Below, piece by piece: positions 1-9,298 of a stretch of DNA of 32,240 nt (the stretch's first letter is position 1; each line of letters begins with the position of its first letter). A model generated the notes under the pieces. It was not told the DNA's origin, ran no database searches, and saw nothing but the letters and a program-made list of their open reading frames with translations. The translations under genes were made by a program, and so were the position numbers. Origin of the DNA: Muribaculum sp. (GTDB lineage: Bacteria; Bacteroidota; Bacteroidia; Bacteroidales; Muribaculaceae); NCBI GenBank assembly GCA_009775095.1, contig VSOZ01000029.1, positions 1-32,240 on the forward strand, given 5' to 3'.

Positions 1-120
1 CGATTCTTCATGTTCAGACTGGCTACACAATATGGTTGAAAAGGGCATTCGCCAACCGGGAAAATCCGCTGACCCCTCAAAACTTGAGGCGCATGGGGTA
101 TGGCGGCGGGGGGATAAACG
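1..120. other. left edge, no supported gene
   Basis: No recognisable gene. A plus-strand frame is open from the edge to a TGA at 135-137, but it runs into the tRNA terminator palindrome and its translation resembles nothing I know. A short hairpin, CCTCAA-AAC-TTGAGG, lies at 75-89. The stretch may be the tail of a gene outside the window or plain spacer. Confidence 0.4.
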
Positions 121-150
121 AAGAGTCTGTGTCAATTGACACAGACTCTT
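121..150 (-). terminator. perfect palindrome terminator of tRNA-Cys
   Basis: This is a perfect 30-base palindrome: 121-135 is the exact reverse complement of 136-150, centred on CAATTG. It begins 4 bases beyond the 3' end of the minus-strand tRNA, as expected for an intrinsic terminator. The minus-strand T run is short (CTTCG follows), so this is not a textbook U-tract. The symmetric stem could work on both strands. Confidence 0.6.
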
Positions 151-154
151 TTGA

Positions 155-224
155 GGTTCCTAGCAGAATCGAACTGCTGTAAACGGTTTTGCAGACCGGT
201 GCCTAACCACTCGGCCAAGGAACC
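155..224 (-). tRNA. tRNA-Cys (GCA anticodon)
   Basis: Read on the minus strand this folds as a complete cloverleaf. The 7-bp acceptor stem is GGTTCCT/AGGAACC. The D-arm contains GAGTGGTTAGGC. The anticodon loop CTGCAAA gives anticodon GCA, hence cysteine. The T-arm is AGCAG-TTCGATT-CTGCT. No CCA is encoded. The gene has its own exact promoter upstream (246-277) and a palindromic terminator directly downstream, so it appears to be a monocistronic tRNA unit independent of cinA. Confidence 0.96.
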
Positions 225-245
225 ATATCTTGCGGTTAGCGAGTG

Positions 246-277
246 CAAAGTTACAACCAATATTTTATCTATGCAAA
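246..277 (-). promoter_or_regulatory. Bacteroidetes promoter of tRNA-Cys
   Basis: On the minus strand a -33 TTTG (277-274), a 20-base spacer and a -7 TAACTTTG (253-246) match the Bacteroidetes primary-sigma consensus exactly. Transcription should start near 240, about 16 bases before the tRNA. Confidence 0.85.
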
Positions 278-306
278 TTATATGTCCACTTTTTTGCGGT
301 GTAGAG

Positions 307-1566
307 TCACTTTAGGTGTATTGGCAGCTCTCTTATTTTTTCGATGGCAAGTATAAGTGCGGTCATTGAGGCTCTTACTATGACACGCTGACGATTGCCG
401 GGGAAGTGATGGGAATAGCTGAATGTGCCTGCCGGTGTTTTTATGCCTATGCATACTGTTCCTACAGGTTTTGCCTCTGTGCCGCCACCGGGGCCGGCTA
501 TGCCTGATGTGGCTATGGCGCAGTCTGTGTCAAGTGCCATACAAGCACCCTCGACCATCTCCTCGACCACCTGCGTGCTGACGGCGCCATATTTTTCAAG
601 AGTTTCCGAAGCTACGTTTAGCAGGCGCATCTTGGCTTGGTTGCTGTACGATACCACACTGCCGTTGAATACTTCGGAGCTTCCCGGTACTGATGTTATA
701 AGGTGCGATATATTGCCTCCCGTGCAGCTCTCGGCCGTGGACAGTGTGAGGCCGTGCAGTTTCAGCTCATCCTGTAGTATCTCCTCCACCGGTAGATCCT
801 GATCACACAGTACATTTGCTCCGAGAAGCCGACATAGCTCTATATGGTAGCGGTTTATTTCGGTGATTAGGAATGTCTTGTCGTGATGCGTGCCGTCGAT
901 GCGCAGTCTTACCAATCCGGGTTTGGGCAGGTAAGCCAGATGAAGATATGGCGGCAAGGAGTTTTCCCAATCCGCAATTTTCATGGCGAGCAGTGACTCG
1001 CTGTATCCTATGACAAGAACGGAGCGATGCTCGTAGTTAAGCTCTGACTTGAAGCGCTCAATGAGCTGCGGCACGACAGCCGTGTCAAGCATCTCACGAG
1101 TTTCAAACGGTACTCCGGGCATGGCTACCAATACTTTGCCGTCACGCTCAAACCACATTATAGGGGCTGTGCCTACGGTGTTCTGGATTATGCGTGCCGA
1201 AGTCGGCACAAGTGCCTGTCGGGCCGTAAGATCATTTAGTTTAAGCCCTCGCTCCTCAATGACTTTCTTTACATTGTCAAGCACGTCGGGATTCTCTTTT
1301 AGTTCGCCACCGAAGTAAGAGCATAGAGTTGCCTTTGTGATGTCGTCTTTGGTCGGTCCGAGACCACCTGTGGTAATGACCACGTCGCTTGACTGAAAAG
1401 CCCGGTCAATAGCGGTTTTTATACGGTCGGCATCGTCGGCCACGATCTGTACATCGTTCACGTTCCAGCCAAACGGATTAAGACGATGAGCTATGTCGCC
1501 CGAATTGGTATCGATGACCTGCCCGATGAGAAGCTCATCGCCTATGGCAATCACGGATATATTCAT
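307..1566 (-). CDS. cinA: CinA-family protein (NMN amidohydrolase, competence/damage-inducible protein A)
   Basis: A 419-residue protein with both CinA domains. The N-terminal MoCF/COG1058 domain (about residues 1-170) shows IAIGDELLIGQVIDTN at the start and TTGGLGPTKDD at about 65-75. The C-terminal PncC-type domain (about 260-419) shows AESCTGG at about 278-284 and the ATSGIAGPGGG loop. In the family the C-terminal domain deamidates nicotinamide mononucleotide for pyridine-nucleotide salvage, and the N-terminal domain can act as an ADP-ribose pyrophosphatase. Length is normal. The ATG start lies 22 bases downstream of the tsaD stop, so the two genes are probably cotranscribed from the tsaD promoter. 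The cytosolic role is inferred from the family. Confidence 0.95.
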   Translation of the reverse strand: MNISVIAIGDELLIGQVIDTNSGDIAHRLNPFGWNVNDVQIVADDADRIKTAIDRAFQSSDVVITTGGLGPTKDDITKATLCSYFGGELKENPDVLDNVKKVIEERGLKLNDLTARQALVPTSARIIQNTVGTAPIMWFERDGKVLVAMPGVPFETREMLDTAVVPQLIERFKSELNYEHRSVLVIGYSESLLAMKIADWENSLPPYLHLAYLPKPGLVRLRIDGTHHDKTFLITEINRYHIELCRLLGANVLCDQDLPVEEILQDELKLHGLTLSTAESCTGGNISHLITSVPGSSEVFNGSVVSYSNQAKMRLLNVASETLEKYGAVSTQVVEEMVEGACMALDTDCAIATSGIAGPGGGTEAKPVGTVCIGIKTPAGTFSYSHHFPGNRQRVIVRASMTALILAIEKIRELPIHLK

Positions 1567-1588
1567 GATGATAGTGTCAATATTTTAA

Positions 1589-2605
1589 TTAAACGGTAAC
1601 TCTTGCATAAGGGGCGTCGTCGTAGTCGCAGAATTTATTGTCAAGATACTTGAAATATCCTGCCATGGCAACCATAGCCGCGTTGTCGGTCGTAAACGAG
1701 CGTTCGGGGATGAATGCCTTGAGATTCTGTTTCATACAATAGTCGGCTACGGCGGCTCTGACTCCCGAGTTGGCTGACACTCCTCCACCTATAGCAACGG
1801 TTTTAACTCCCGTATGTTCAACGGCTTTGCTGAGTTTGTCAAGTAAAATGGCTATTATGGTATGCTGAAGCGATGCCGCAAGATCCGCCTTGTTGTGTTC
1901 GATGAAGTCGGGATCGGTCTTTATATTGTCGCGCAAGGTATATAAAAACGATGTTTTAAGGCCGCTGAAGCTGTAATCGAAGCCGGGTATGCGCGGACGG
2001 GCGAAGCGGAACTTCAGGCAATCGCCCTCTGCGGCCAGCCGGTCGATATGCGGGCCTCCGGGATAGGGTAGCCCCATAACTTTGGCGCACTTGTCAAAGG
2101 CCTCGCCGGCGGCGTCGTCTATAGTCTGTCCGAGGACCTCCATGTCGCTCGGGCTTTTTACCAGAATTATCTGTGAGTTACCGCCTGATATAAGCAGACA
2201 TATGTAGGGAAATTCGGGTACTATGTCCTCTTCAGTGCGTTTTATGTAGTGCGACAATACATGCCCGTGAAGGTGGTTTACATCTACGATCGGTACATTT
2301 AATCCAAGTGACAGTCCTTTGGCAAATGATGTGCCCACGAGCAACGAGCCCAAAAGTCCGGGACCGCGTGTAAACGCTATGGCCGACAACTGATGCTTGT
2401 CGATGCCGGCACGTTTCAGCGCCGTGTCTACGACAGGTACTATGTTTTGCTGGTGTGCACGCGATGCAAGCTCGGGCACTACGCCTCCGTATTCTTCGTG
2501 TACTTTCTGACTTGCGATGACATTGCTCAGCAATATGCCGTCGCGTATTACGGCGGCCGATGTGTCATCGCACGATGATTCTATACCAAGTATTGTTATG
2601 CTCAT
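1589..2605 (-). CDS. tsaD: tRNA N6-adenosine threonylcarbamoyltransferase TsaD
   Basis: A 338-residue Kae1/TsaD protein (formerly Gcp). With TsaB and TsaE it transfers the threonylcarbamoyl group from TC-AMP to A37 of ANN-decoding tRNAs in the cytosol. Visible signatures are ILGIESSCDDTS at the N-terminus, the metal-binding HLHGH at residues 111-115, LLISGGNSQ at about 137-144 and GGGVSAN near the C-terminus. Length is typical. The gene opens the tsaD-cinA operon and diverges from the large TamB-like gene across a 139-bp gap that holds a -7 element for each direction. tsaB and tsaE are not in the window. Confidence 0.97.
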   Translation of the reverse strand: MSITILGIESSCDDTSAAVIRDGILLSNVIASQKVHEEYGGVVPELASRAHQQNIVPVVDTALKRAGIDKHQLSAIAFTRGPGLLGSLLVGTSFAKGLSLGLNVPIVDVNHLHGHVLSHYIKRTEEDIVPEFPYICLLISGGNSQIILVKSPSDMEVLGQTIDDAAGEAFDKCAKVMGLPYPGGPHIDRLAAEGDCLKFRFARPRIPGFDYSFSGLKTSFLYTLRDNIKTDPDFIEHNKADLAASLQHTIIAILLDKLSKAVEHTGVKTVAIGGGVSANSGVRAAVADYCMKQNLKAFIPERSFTTDNAAMVAMAGYFKYLDNKFCDYDDAPYARVTV

Positions 2606-2630
2606 TACCGTAGTAGTGGAAATTGTTATG

Positions 2631-2638
2631 CAAACTTA
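2631..2638 (-). promoter_or_regulatory. -7 element of tsaD promoter
   Basis: TAAGTTTG on the minus strand fits TAnnTTTG and would give a leader of about 20 bases before the tsaD ATG. No TTTG is found at the usual -33 spacing, so only the -7 element supports it. Confidence 0.55.
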
Positions 2639-2714
2639 GGCAGAAATTTTGAGATTTTGCTTCCCGATTGAGGAAAAACTCCACGCAATAAGAAAATATT
2701 CCACCGTTTTTGTG

Positions 2715-2722
2715 TAAGTTTG
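2715..2722 (+). promoter_or_regulatory. -7 element of tamB-like gene
   Basis: TAAGTTTG on the plus strand, the same octamer as the divergent tsaD element, predicts a start near 2728, about 17 bases before the GTG start codon. There is no clear -33 element. Confidence 0.55.
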
Positions 2723-2744
2723 CATTGAATTTAGGCATTGCGAC

Positions 2745-5700
2745 GTGACAAAAATATATAAGATACTACGGGCTTTGGTCGTTACACTTCTCGCAGCGGC
2801 GATAATATTGCCGGTTGCCGTATATATATTATTGTCAATTGATGCCGTGCAATCCAAGTTACGTGACATCGGTGAGCATGAACTTACGTCGCTTCTCGGA
2901 GCGGAGGTTAATATCGGTAATGTTGATGTGACCCCGTTCAATAAGATACTTCTGACTGATGTATCGATTGTCACCGCTCCCGGCGATACAGCCGTAACTG
3001 CCGACAGGCTCGGAGCCGGATTTATGTTCTGGAAACTGGTTGTGGACCGGAAACTTGTGTTTTCTTATGCCGAGGTTATCGGTCTTGACGTGAAATTATG
3101 GCGCGACAGTATCGGGGCGCCGCTTAACATTCAGCCTGTCATTGACCGGCTTATGCCAAAGGACAAAACCAAACCTCCCGTTAATTATGATCTGCGTATC
3201 AATAATATAGTGGTGAGGCGCAGCCGACTCAGCTATGACGTGAAGTCCGAACCTGATGTGCCCGGCCGTTTTGATCGCAATCACGTTGCTGTAACGGATC
3301 TTAAGGCTGACATATTGCTGCCGCGTATTAAAAATGACAATTATGTCATAGATGTCAAGCGATTGGCTCTGAAAGAGCGTTCGGGGTTTGACGTGGAGTC
3401 ATTTAGCGGCGTGGTCAGTGCTTCTACATCGGGGATTAGCGTCGAGGGTTTGCGTCTTGAGATGCCGTCTTCACTTCTTGAGTTTGCCGACATGCATGTG
3501 GCCTATGACGGTTGGCGCGACTTGACCGACAACTTGTATGATCTTCCTGTTGATGTGAGTCTACTTGACGGGAGTCATATTGCAACTTCTGACCTCGCTT
3601 GTTTTGTTCCGGCGTTTGCGGGGATGAATCGCAGAGTCGATTTATCGTGCGATGTGTCCGGACCGTTGTCTGACATCAAAGTCAGAAACATAACCGCCGC
3701 CACTTATGAAAGTGACATGAGGTTCTTACTCTCCGGAAGGGTGACGGGGCTTCCTGATGTAGGGGACCTGTCGATTACGATACCGGAGCTGTCGGCCGAT
3801 GCCGATGCGTCCTCATTGGTCGCTCTTGTATCGTCGGTAAAGCCGCTTCATGGGAAATTGGCAAATATTATTTCAAATACAAGGCATATACATCTGTCGG
3901 GCCATCTTTCCGCGAAAAAAGGGGCTGTGTCATATGACGGGCTCTTGAATACATCAATAGGCAATCTTGTCATTAATTCAAGTTACGACAGAGATGTCGA
4001 CGGGGCGCATCCGGCTAAAGTGATGGCTGCGGTCGTAGTCGAGGAGCTGGAGCTCAACCGCTTGCTTGACAATGATAAACTCGGTACGCTTACCGCTCAC
4101 ATGGATGCCGACGGACTGTTGGCAGGTCATCATTTTGCAGGCCATGCGTCGGCTCTGATCGACAGGGTTGATTATAACGGCTATGATTATAATAATGTAG
4201 AGGCAAAACTTGATATAGACGGCAATCGTTATGACGGGTCTGTAGATATAGAAGATGAAAATATAATAGCACATGCGTCGGGTAAAATCAATCTTACAAA
4301 GGGTGATTATGCCTGCAATCTTAATGTAAACATACGCGATTTCAGTCCTAACAGCCTGAACCTTACAGAGAGATATCCCGGTTACCGGCTTGCCTGCGAT
4401 GTATCGGCCGACCTTAAAGGCCGTGACTTCGAGAGCATGGACGGACGGGCCGAGGTAAGCAGGTTGCGCTTTAATGATGTATCAGGCGGTGGTATATCTT
4501 TTGAACATCTGACCATGATGGCGTCGGGTTCAACCGAGCCGCAGTACATATTGCTGCACTCCGATATATTTGACGCTCAGATTAAAGGCAATTATCGTTT
4601 CAGACAGATTGTTCCCGCTGCGAAAGATATGCTTTCAGAAGTATTTCCCGCATTTTTCTCTCCGACATACGCTGCCAACAGGCCGAAGCAGCTTACAGCA
4701 AAGTCATATGACAACATGGCTTTTGATTTTAAACTTGACATAAAGGAGAACGAGACAACCGACCGTTGGCTCCAGTTCTTCAAGTCGCCGGTAAGAATAC
4801 TGCATCCTGTAGCTCTGTCATTTGCCATGAATCAGTCCGATAAATCCATGCAGCTGACGGTCGACGCTCCCAATCTTTTACAGAAAAACAAATTCATCGA
4901 CAATACATCGCTGTTGCTTACCGTAGACGGTGAGCAACGCACGTCGGAGTTTTTTGCCACGACGTTATATCCTACAAAAAAAGGAAGCGCTACCATAGCG
5001 CTGTCGGCTACCGGCGGAGACGATAAGGTCAATACGCGATTTGACTGGAATATAGATCGCAAGAGGGAGTTCAAGGGCAATGTCGACATATCGGCCGCAT
5101 TTATGCGCAATGAAGGAAATCTTGATGTCGATGTGGACATCAACGAAAGCCGCATAGTCATGAACGACACCGCATGGACGGTCAATCCCGCGCGTATATC
5201 GGTAAGTAAGGAGCGTGTGGCTATCGATGATATTGACATCGGTCGTCCTGACCAGTTTATACGTATCAATGGCGTAGCCTCGGCTGAACCCGATGATGAG
5301 ATATGCATAAGCCTTAATGATATCAGTCTTGATTATATATTTGAAATACTTGATATCGGAAATGCCATGTTTGGCGGAGTCGCTACCGGCAAGTTCTATG
5401 CGTCGGGCCTATTCGGCAAGGAGCCGCGGCTTCTTACCCCCGGACTGCATGTCGACCGTTTCAGTTACAATTACGCTCTGCTCGGCGATGCGGATATTGT
5501 GAGCGGGTGGAACAATGCTACCAAAGGTGTCGACATCACGGCCACAGTATCGCAGCCCAACGGACGCAAGACATATATCGACGGAGCCATATATCCTATG
5601 GATGAGGCTCTCGACTTCCGCTTCAAGGCCGACCGCCTTGACGTGAAGTTCATGAAGCCCTACATGGAGGCTTTTACTTCTGATATAAGCGGATATGCTT

Positions 5701-7334
5701 CAGGCGACGCACGACTTTACGGAACATTCAAGTTCATCGATATGACGGGCGACATATTTGCCGAGGACCTGCGCATAAAACTTGATTTTACCAATACTTA
5801 TTATACTACTACCGACTCCATACACCTTACGCCGGGCCGTATAGCCTTCGGAGCGGTGACGCTTCAGGATATGTTTGGCAACAAGGCCCGTCTTGACGGG
5901 TGGGTCACTCACAAGTGCTTCAAAGAGCCGGAGTTTGAGTTCAATGTCACCGATGCACGTGATTTTCTGTGTTTTGACGTAAATTCACGTATAAGCCCCG
6001 ACTGGTACGGACGTATATTCTGTAATGGTCTTGCCCATATAAAAGGTGTGCCCGGATTTATCGACATGAATGTAAATATATCGACGGCGCCGAAGTCGAC
6101 ATTCACGTTCGTATTGTCTGATACGGAGGCTGCCGATGAATATACATTCATGACCTTCCGTGACCGCGACGAGATAAAGGGCGATCTTCTGCTGTCGGTC
6201 GAAGACCCACGCGCTGCGGCAATGAAACGCCTGAAAGAACACTATGCGCGTCTTAACATGGAGGACTCGTCATCATCTATATATAGAATGAACCTGCAGG
6301 TTGACGCCACTCCTGACGGAGAGATGATACTTGTCATGGACCCGGTGGGGGGCGACCGCATAAAGGCACGCGGTAACGGCAATCTGCGTATCGAGTACAC
6401 GTCGGCTGACGACGATATGCGCATGTTCGGTACATATACTTTGTCGCAGGGAAGCTACAATTTCACTCTTCAGGATATAATTATAAAGGACTTTACCATA
6501 AAGCCCGGAAGTTCGATAGCGTTTCACGGCGATCCGCTGGCAGCCACACTTGACATTCAGGCTATCTACTCGGTCAATGCCAATCTGAGCGATCTCGACG
6601 AGTCGTTTCTGCAAGACCGGGAACTTAACCGCACCAACGTGCCGGTACACGCTTTGCTGAAAGTAAACGGCGACATGCGTCAGCCCGACATCAAGTTTGA
6701 CCTTGAATTTCCGACCCTTACACAGGACACATATCGTAAGGTGCGCAGTATCGTGAGCACCGAAGATATGATGAATCGCCAGATAATCTATCTGCTTGCC
6801 TTGAATCGCTTCTATACTCCCGACTATATGGGCTCTACGACGAAGGGCAACGAGCTGGTGTCGGTAGCATCGTCCACAATATCGTCGCAGCTCGGCTCGA
6901 TGCTCGGTCAGCTGAGCGACAACTGGAGCATAGCTCCCAATATACGTAGTGACCGCGGCGACTTCAGCGACATGGAAGTAGACCTTGCTCTGTCAAGCTA
7001 TCTGCTCAATAACAGGTTGTTGTTTAACGGTAATTTCGGCTATCGCGACAAGGCACTGAACAATAACTCTTTTATCGGCGATTTTGACATCGAGTATCTG
7101 CTTAACAAGAGCGGCAATATAAGGCTTAAGGCCTATAACCGCTACAATGACCAGACGTTTTATGTGAAGTCGGCCCTTACAACGCAGGGCGTCGGTGTCA
7201 TGTTCCGCAAGGATTTCGACAACCTGCTGCGTTTTCTTCATCTGAAGAAAAAAGAAGTTTCACGTCCCGATACTACCGTGACAAAGATACCTGTCGACAG
7301 CTTGAAAGTGGCTATAGAGGGATTGGATTATTAG
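2745..7334 (+). CDS. tamB: TamB-like translocation/assembly module protein (DUF490)
   Basis: A 1529-residue AsmA/TamB superfamily envelope protein. One N-terminal membrane anchor (about residues 8-32) precedes a very long periplasmic stretch of short beta-rich repeats. The last 450 or so residues look like the conserved DUF490/TamB_C domain, with sequences such as ARGNGNLRIEYTSAD and RTNVPVHALLKVNGDMRQPD. TamB-type proteins bridge the inner and outer membranes and are linked to phospholipid transport and outer-membrane protein assembly. The frame opens with GTG; no in-frame ATG lies closer to the promoter, and the hydrophobic anchor starts at once, so GTG is preferred. The gene stands alone, divergent from tsaD, and no clear terminator follows. 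The family is secure; the exact substrate is unknown. Confidence 0.88.
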   Translation: MTKIYKILRALVVTLLAAAIILPVAVYILLSIDAVQSKLRDIGEHELTSLLGAEVNIGNVDVTPFNKILLTDVSIVTAPGDTAVTADRLGAGFMFWKLVVDRKLVFSYAEVIGLDVKLWRDSIGAPLNIQPVIDRLMPKDKTKPPVNYDLRINNIVVRRSRLSYDVKSEPDVPGRFDRNHVAVTDLKADILLPRIKNDNYVIDVKRLALKERSGFDVESFSGVVSASTSGISVEGLRLEMPSSLLEFADMHVAYDGWRDLTDNLYDLPVDVSLLDGSHIATSDLACFVPAFAGMNRRVDLSCDVSGPLSDIKVRNITAATYESDMRFLLSGRVTGLPDVGDLSITIPELSADADASSLVALVSSVKPLHGKLANIISNTRHIHLSGHLSAKKGAVSYDGLLNTSIGNLVINSSYDRDVDGAHPAKVMAAVVVEELELNRLLDNDKLGTLTAHMDADGLLAGHHFAGHASALIDRVDYNGYDYNNVEAKLDIDGNRYDGSVDIEDENIIAHASGKINLTKGDYACNLNVNIRDFSPNSLNLTERYPGYRLACDVSADLKGRDFESMDGRAEVSRLRFNDVSGGGISFEHLTMMASGSTEPQYILLHSDIFDAQIKGNYRFRQIVPAAKDMLSEVFPAFFSPTYAANRPKQLTAKSYDNMAFDFKLDIKENETTDRWLQFFKSPVRILHPVALSFAMNQSDKSMQLTVDAPNLLQKNKFIDNTSLLLTVDGEQRTSEFFATTLYPTKKGSATIALSATGGDDKVNTRFDWNIDRKREFKGNVDISAAFMRNEGNLDVDVDINESRIVMNDTAWTVNPARISVSKERVAIDDIDIGRPDQFIRINGVASAEPDDEICISLNDISLDYIFEILDIGNAMFGGVATGKFYASGLFGKEPRLLTPGLHVDRFSYNYALLGDADIVSGWNNATKGVDITATVSQPNGRKTYIDGAIYPMDEALDFRFKADRLDVKFMKPYMEAFTSDISGYASGDARLYGTFKFIDMTGDIFAEDLRIKLDFTNTYYTTTDSIHLTPGRIAFGAVTLQDMFGNKARLDGWVTHKCFKEPEFEFNVTDARDFLCFDVNSRISPDWYGRIFCNGLAHIKGVPGFIDMNVNISTAPKSTFTFVLSDTEAADEYTFMTFRDRDEIKGDLLLSVEDPRAAAMKRLKEHYARLNMEDSSSSIYRMNLQVDATPDGEMILVMDPVGGDRIKARGNGNLRIEYTSADDDMRMFGTYTLSQGSYNFTLQDIIIKDFTIKPGSSIAFHGDPLAATLDIQAIYSVNANLSDLDESFLQDRELNRTNVPVHALLKVNGDMRQPDIKFDLEFPTLTQDTYRKVRSIVSTEDMMNRQIIYLLALNRFYTPDYMGSTTKGNELVSVASSTISSQLGSMLGQLSDNWSIAPNIRSDRGDFSDMEVDLALSSYLLNNRLLFNGNFGYRDKALNNNSFIGDFDIEYLLNKSGNIRLKAYNRYNDQTFYVKSALTTQGVGVMFRKDFDNLLRFLHLKKKEVSRPDTTVTKIPVDSLKVAIEGLDY

Positions 7335-7480
7335 TCGTTGCGCGTCGTTGTATTTATCTATATCCTATGTATGTCAGAAGCCATAGCGGGCTATATTTAA
7401 ATGTAATTTACATATTTATTGTCAATTTCACTTAATAAGCGACCGGTTAGTATTAAATAGATTTAAGTAGCGCCTTTTTA

Positions 7481-7512
7481 TTAGGATTGGATTAAACTAA
7501 GCATTATTTTTG
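7481..7512 (+). promoter_or_regulatory. promoter of the HtrA/DegP gene
   Basis: The -7 element TATTTTTG (7505-7512) matches TAnnTTTG. TTAG at 7481-7484, 20 bases upstream, is a one-mismatch -33 element. The predicted start near 7518 leaves an AT-rich leader of about 65 bases before the ATG, longer than most in this window. Confidence 0.6.
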
Positions 7513-7582
7513 CGTCAAATAGGAAAACGTTAAATTTTAACAGTGGAAAATTTAAAAATTAACATACCAATCTTTTGATGTT

Positions 7583-9124
7583 ATGAATATCTACACTAAA
7601 ATCGCATTATTGGCTTGTGGAGTGGCTATTGCCAGTTCAGCCTTGACGGTCGTTGCTGTCGACGCAATCGACGCCAATCGTGAATCTTCGGTTTTGACGG
7701 AAATGTTGCCCGTGCGCAACAGCGGCGGAGCTTTATATACGGTGTCCAACGCAGTGACTCCGCCTACTGACTTTACCCATGCCGCCGAGAGTACTATCAA
7801 CGGGGTAGTGAGCATAAAGAGCTATGCTACACCGCGCGGTTACGGTCGCAGTCAGGCTACACCGTTCAATGACCCGTTTTTTGACTTTTTCTTCGGTTCG
7901 CCCGATAACGGTGGCGGCAACCGCCGTCAGCAGCCGCAGCAGCGTGAAAAGTCGGAACAGCAGCTTGGTCTCGGCTCCGGTGTCATCATCAGCTCCGACG
8001 GATATATCGTGACCAACAACCATGTCATTGACGGTGCGGAACGTCTTGAAATAACGTTGAACGACAACCGCACGTTTAACGCCAAGGTCATCGGTACAGA
8101 CGCGTCGACCGACGTGGCCCTGCTTAAGATCGAGGCAAAGGACCTGCCGGTGATACCGATAGGCGACAGCGACGCCTTGAGAGTGGGAGAGTGGGTACTT
8201 GCCGTGGGCAATCCCTTCGGTTTTACCTCTACCGTGACTACCGGTATAGTAAGTGCAAAGGCACGCAGCATATCAAGCGCTACCAACGGCCGCTCGATGG
8301 GTATCGAGAGCTACATCCAGACCGATGCCGCCGTCAATCCCGGCAACTCGGGAGGCGCGCTTGTCAATATCAACGGTGAGCTTGTAGGTATAAATACGGC
8401 TATCTACTCGCAGACCGGCAATTATGCGGGCTATTCGTTTGCCATACCCACCTCGATGGTTACCAAGATCGTTACCGACATCAAGCAGTACGGTACCGTG
8501 CAGCGCGCCATGTTGGGTGTGTCGTATCGCGAACTCACTCCGCAGCTTGCCAAGGAGAAGGACATAACGGCTGTTAACGACGGTATACTTGTCGGTGAAG
8601 TGGTGGACCGCAGTGCTGCTATGGAAGGCGGTATCGAAGTAGGCGACGTCATCATAGCCATCAATGACAATCCTGTGCACAATACCGGACAGCTTCAGGC
8701 TGCCATGAGCAAGTATCGTCCCGGCGACAAGGTATCTATAAAATATGTGCGCAAAAACAAGACTTATACCACTAAAGTGACTCTACGTAACAGTCAGGGC
8801 GATGTAAAGATGACAAAAGCCGATGACTTTACGGTGCTTGGATGCGCTTTCAAGTCTCTGTCAGCGGAGCAACTCAAGGACTTCCGTGTTTCTTCAGGTG
8901 TTCAGGTCGTAGGTCTTAAGGACGGCAAGTTCAAGCAGGCCGGAATAAAGGAAGGCTTCATTATACTTGACATTAATAACGCACGCGTGAAAAATCAAGA
9001 CGATGTCGAGAAAATATATGATGCCATCATGAAGAGCGATGACTCCGACAAGGTTATGTTTATAACCGGTATCTATCCGACTGGACGCAAAGTGTATTAT
9101 GCTGTTGATCTGTCGCAGGAGTAA
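7583..9124 (+). CDS. degP: Do/DegP (HtrA) family periplasmic serine endoprotease
   Basis: A 513-residue HtrA protease. A hydrophobic N-terminal segment (about residues 6-26) serves as signal peptide or anchor. The trypsin-like domain carries the complete triad: His147 in TNNHVID, Asp177 in STDVALL and Ser256 in GNSGGAL. Two PDZ domains follow; the first covers about 310-395 and the second is C-terminal, with VQVVGLKDGKFKQAGIKEGF. Such proteases degrade and refold damaged envelope proteins. A Gly/Gln/Arg-rich linker (about 105-127) lies before the protease core, as in the LA loop of DegP. It is a single-gene unit with its own promoter and a strong terminator. DegP, DegQ and DegS types cannot be separated here, but two PDZ domains argue against DegS. 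Confidence 0.94.
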   Translation: MNIYTKIALLACGVAIASSALTVVAVDAIDANRESSVLTEMLPVRNSGGALYTVSNAVTPPTDFTHAAESTINGVVSIKSYATPRGYGRSQATPFNDPFFDFFFGSPDNGGGNRRQQPQQREKSEQQLGLGSGVIISSDGYIVTNNHVIDGAERLEITLNDNRTFNAKVIGTDASTDVALLKIEAKDLPVIPIGDSDALRVGEWVLAVGNPFGFTSTVTTGIVSAKARSISSATNGRSMGIESYIQTDAAVNPGNSGGALVNINGELVGINTAIYSQTGNYAGYSFAIPTSMVTKIVTDIKQYGTVQRAMLGVSYRELTPQLAKEKDITAVNDGILVGEVVDRSAAMEGGIEVGDVIIAINDNPVHNTGQLQAAMSKYRPGDKVSIKYVRKNKTYTTKVTLRNSQGDVKMTKADDFTVLGCAFKSLSAEQLKDFRVSSGVQVVGLKDGKFKQAGIKEGFIILDINNARVKNQDDVEKIYDAIMKSDDSDKVMFITGIYPTGRKVYYAVDLSQE

Positions 9125-9158
9125 GCCGTGATTGATTAAAGTAGTATATATAATCTTG

Positions 9159-9195
9159 AAAATCCCTAAAACATATAATTGTTTTGGGGATTTTT
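9159..9195 (+). terminator. intrinsic terminator after degP
   Basis: The arms AAAATCCCTAAAAC (9159-9172) and GTTTTGGGGATTTT (from 9181) pair around an 8-base loop and end in a T run, 35 bases after the stop codon. One internal mismatch or wobble is present. A-rich arms flanking the stem could let it act on both strands. Confidence 0.8.
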
Positions 9196-9263
9196 ACGTT
9201 ATTAAGACATAAGTTTATTTTAAAAATCGTCGTTACGGGGCGTGAAATTTGCAAAAAATTTTG

Positions 9264-9271
9264 TACCTTTG
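9264..9271 (+). promoter_or_regulatory. -7 element of rpoD
   Basis: TACCTTTG fits TAnnTTTG and predicts a start near 9277, leaving about 22 bases of leader. No good -33 TTTG stands at 20-base spacing; a TTTG at 9248-9251 is too close. Confidence 0.55.
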
Positions 9272-9298
9272 TACGTTTAAAATCATGTGTAGTTACAG

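Noticed and set aside
2..137. Plus-strand open frame at the left edge
   Set aside because: It ends inside the tRNA terminator palindrome, has no visible start and matches no family I know.
129..142. TGTCAATTGACA in both the tRNA-Cys terminator and the end of the left repeat
   Set aside because: A 12-base palindrome with two occurrences and different contexts. Without more copies a shared att-like role is unsupported.
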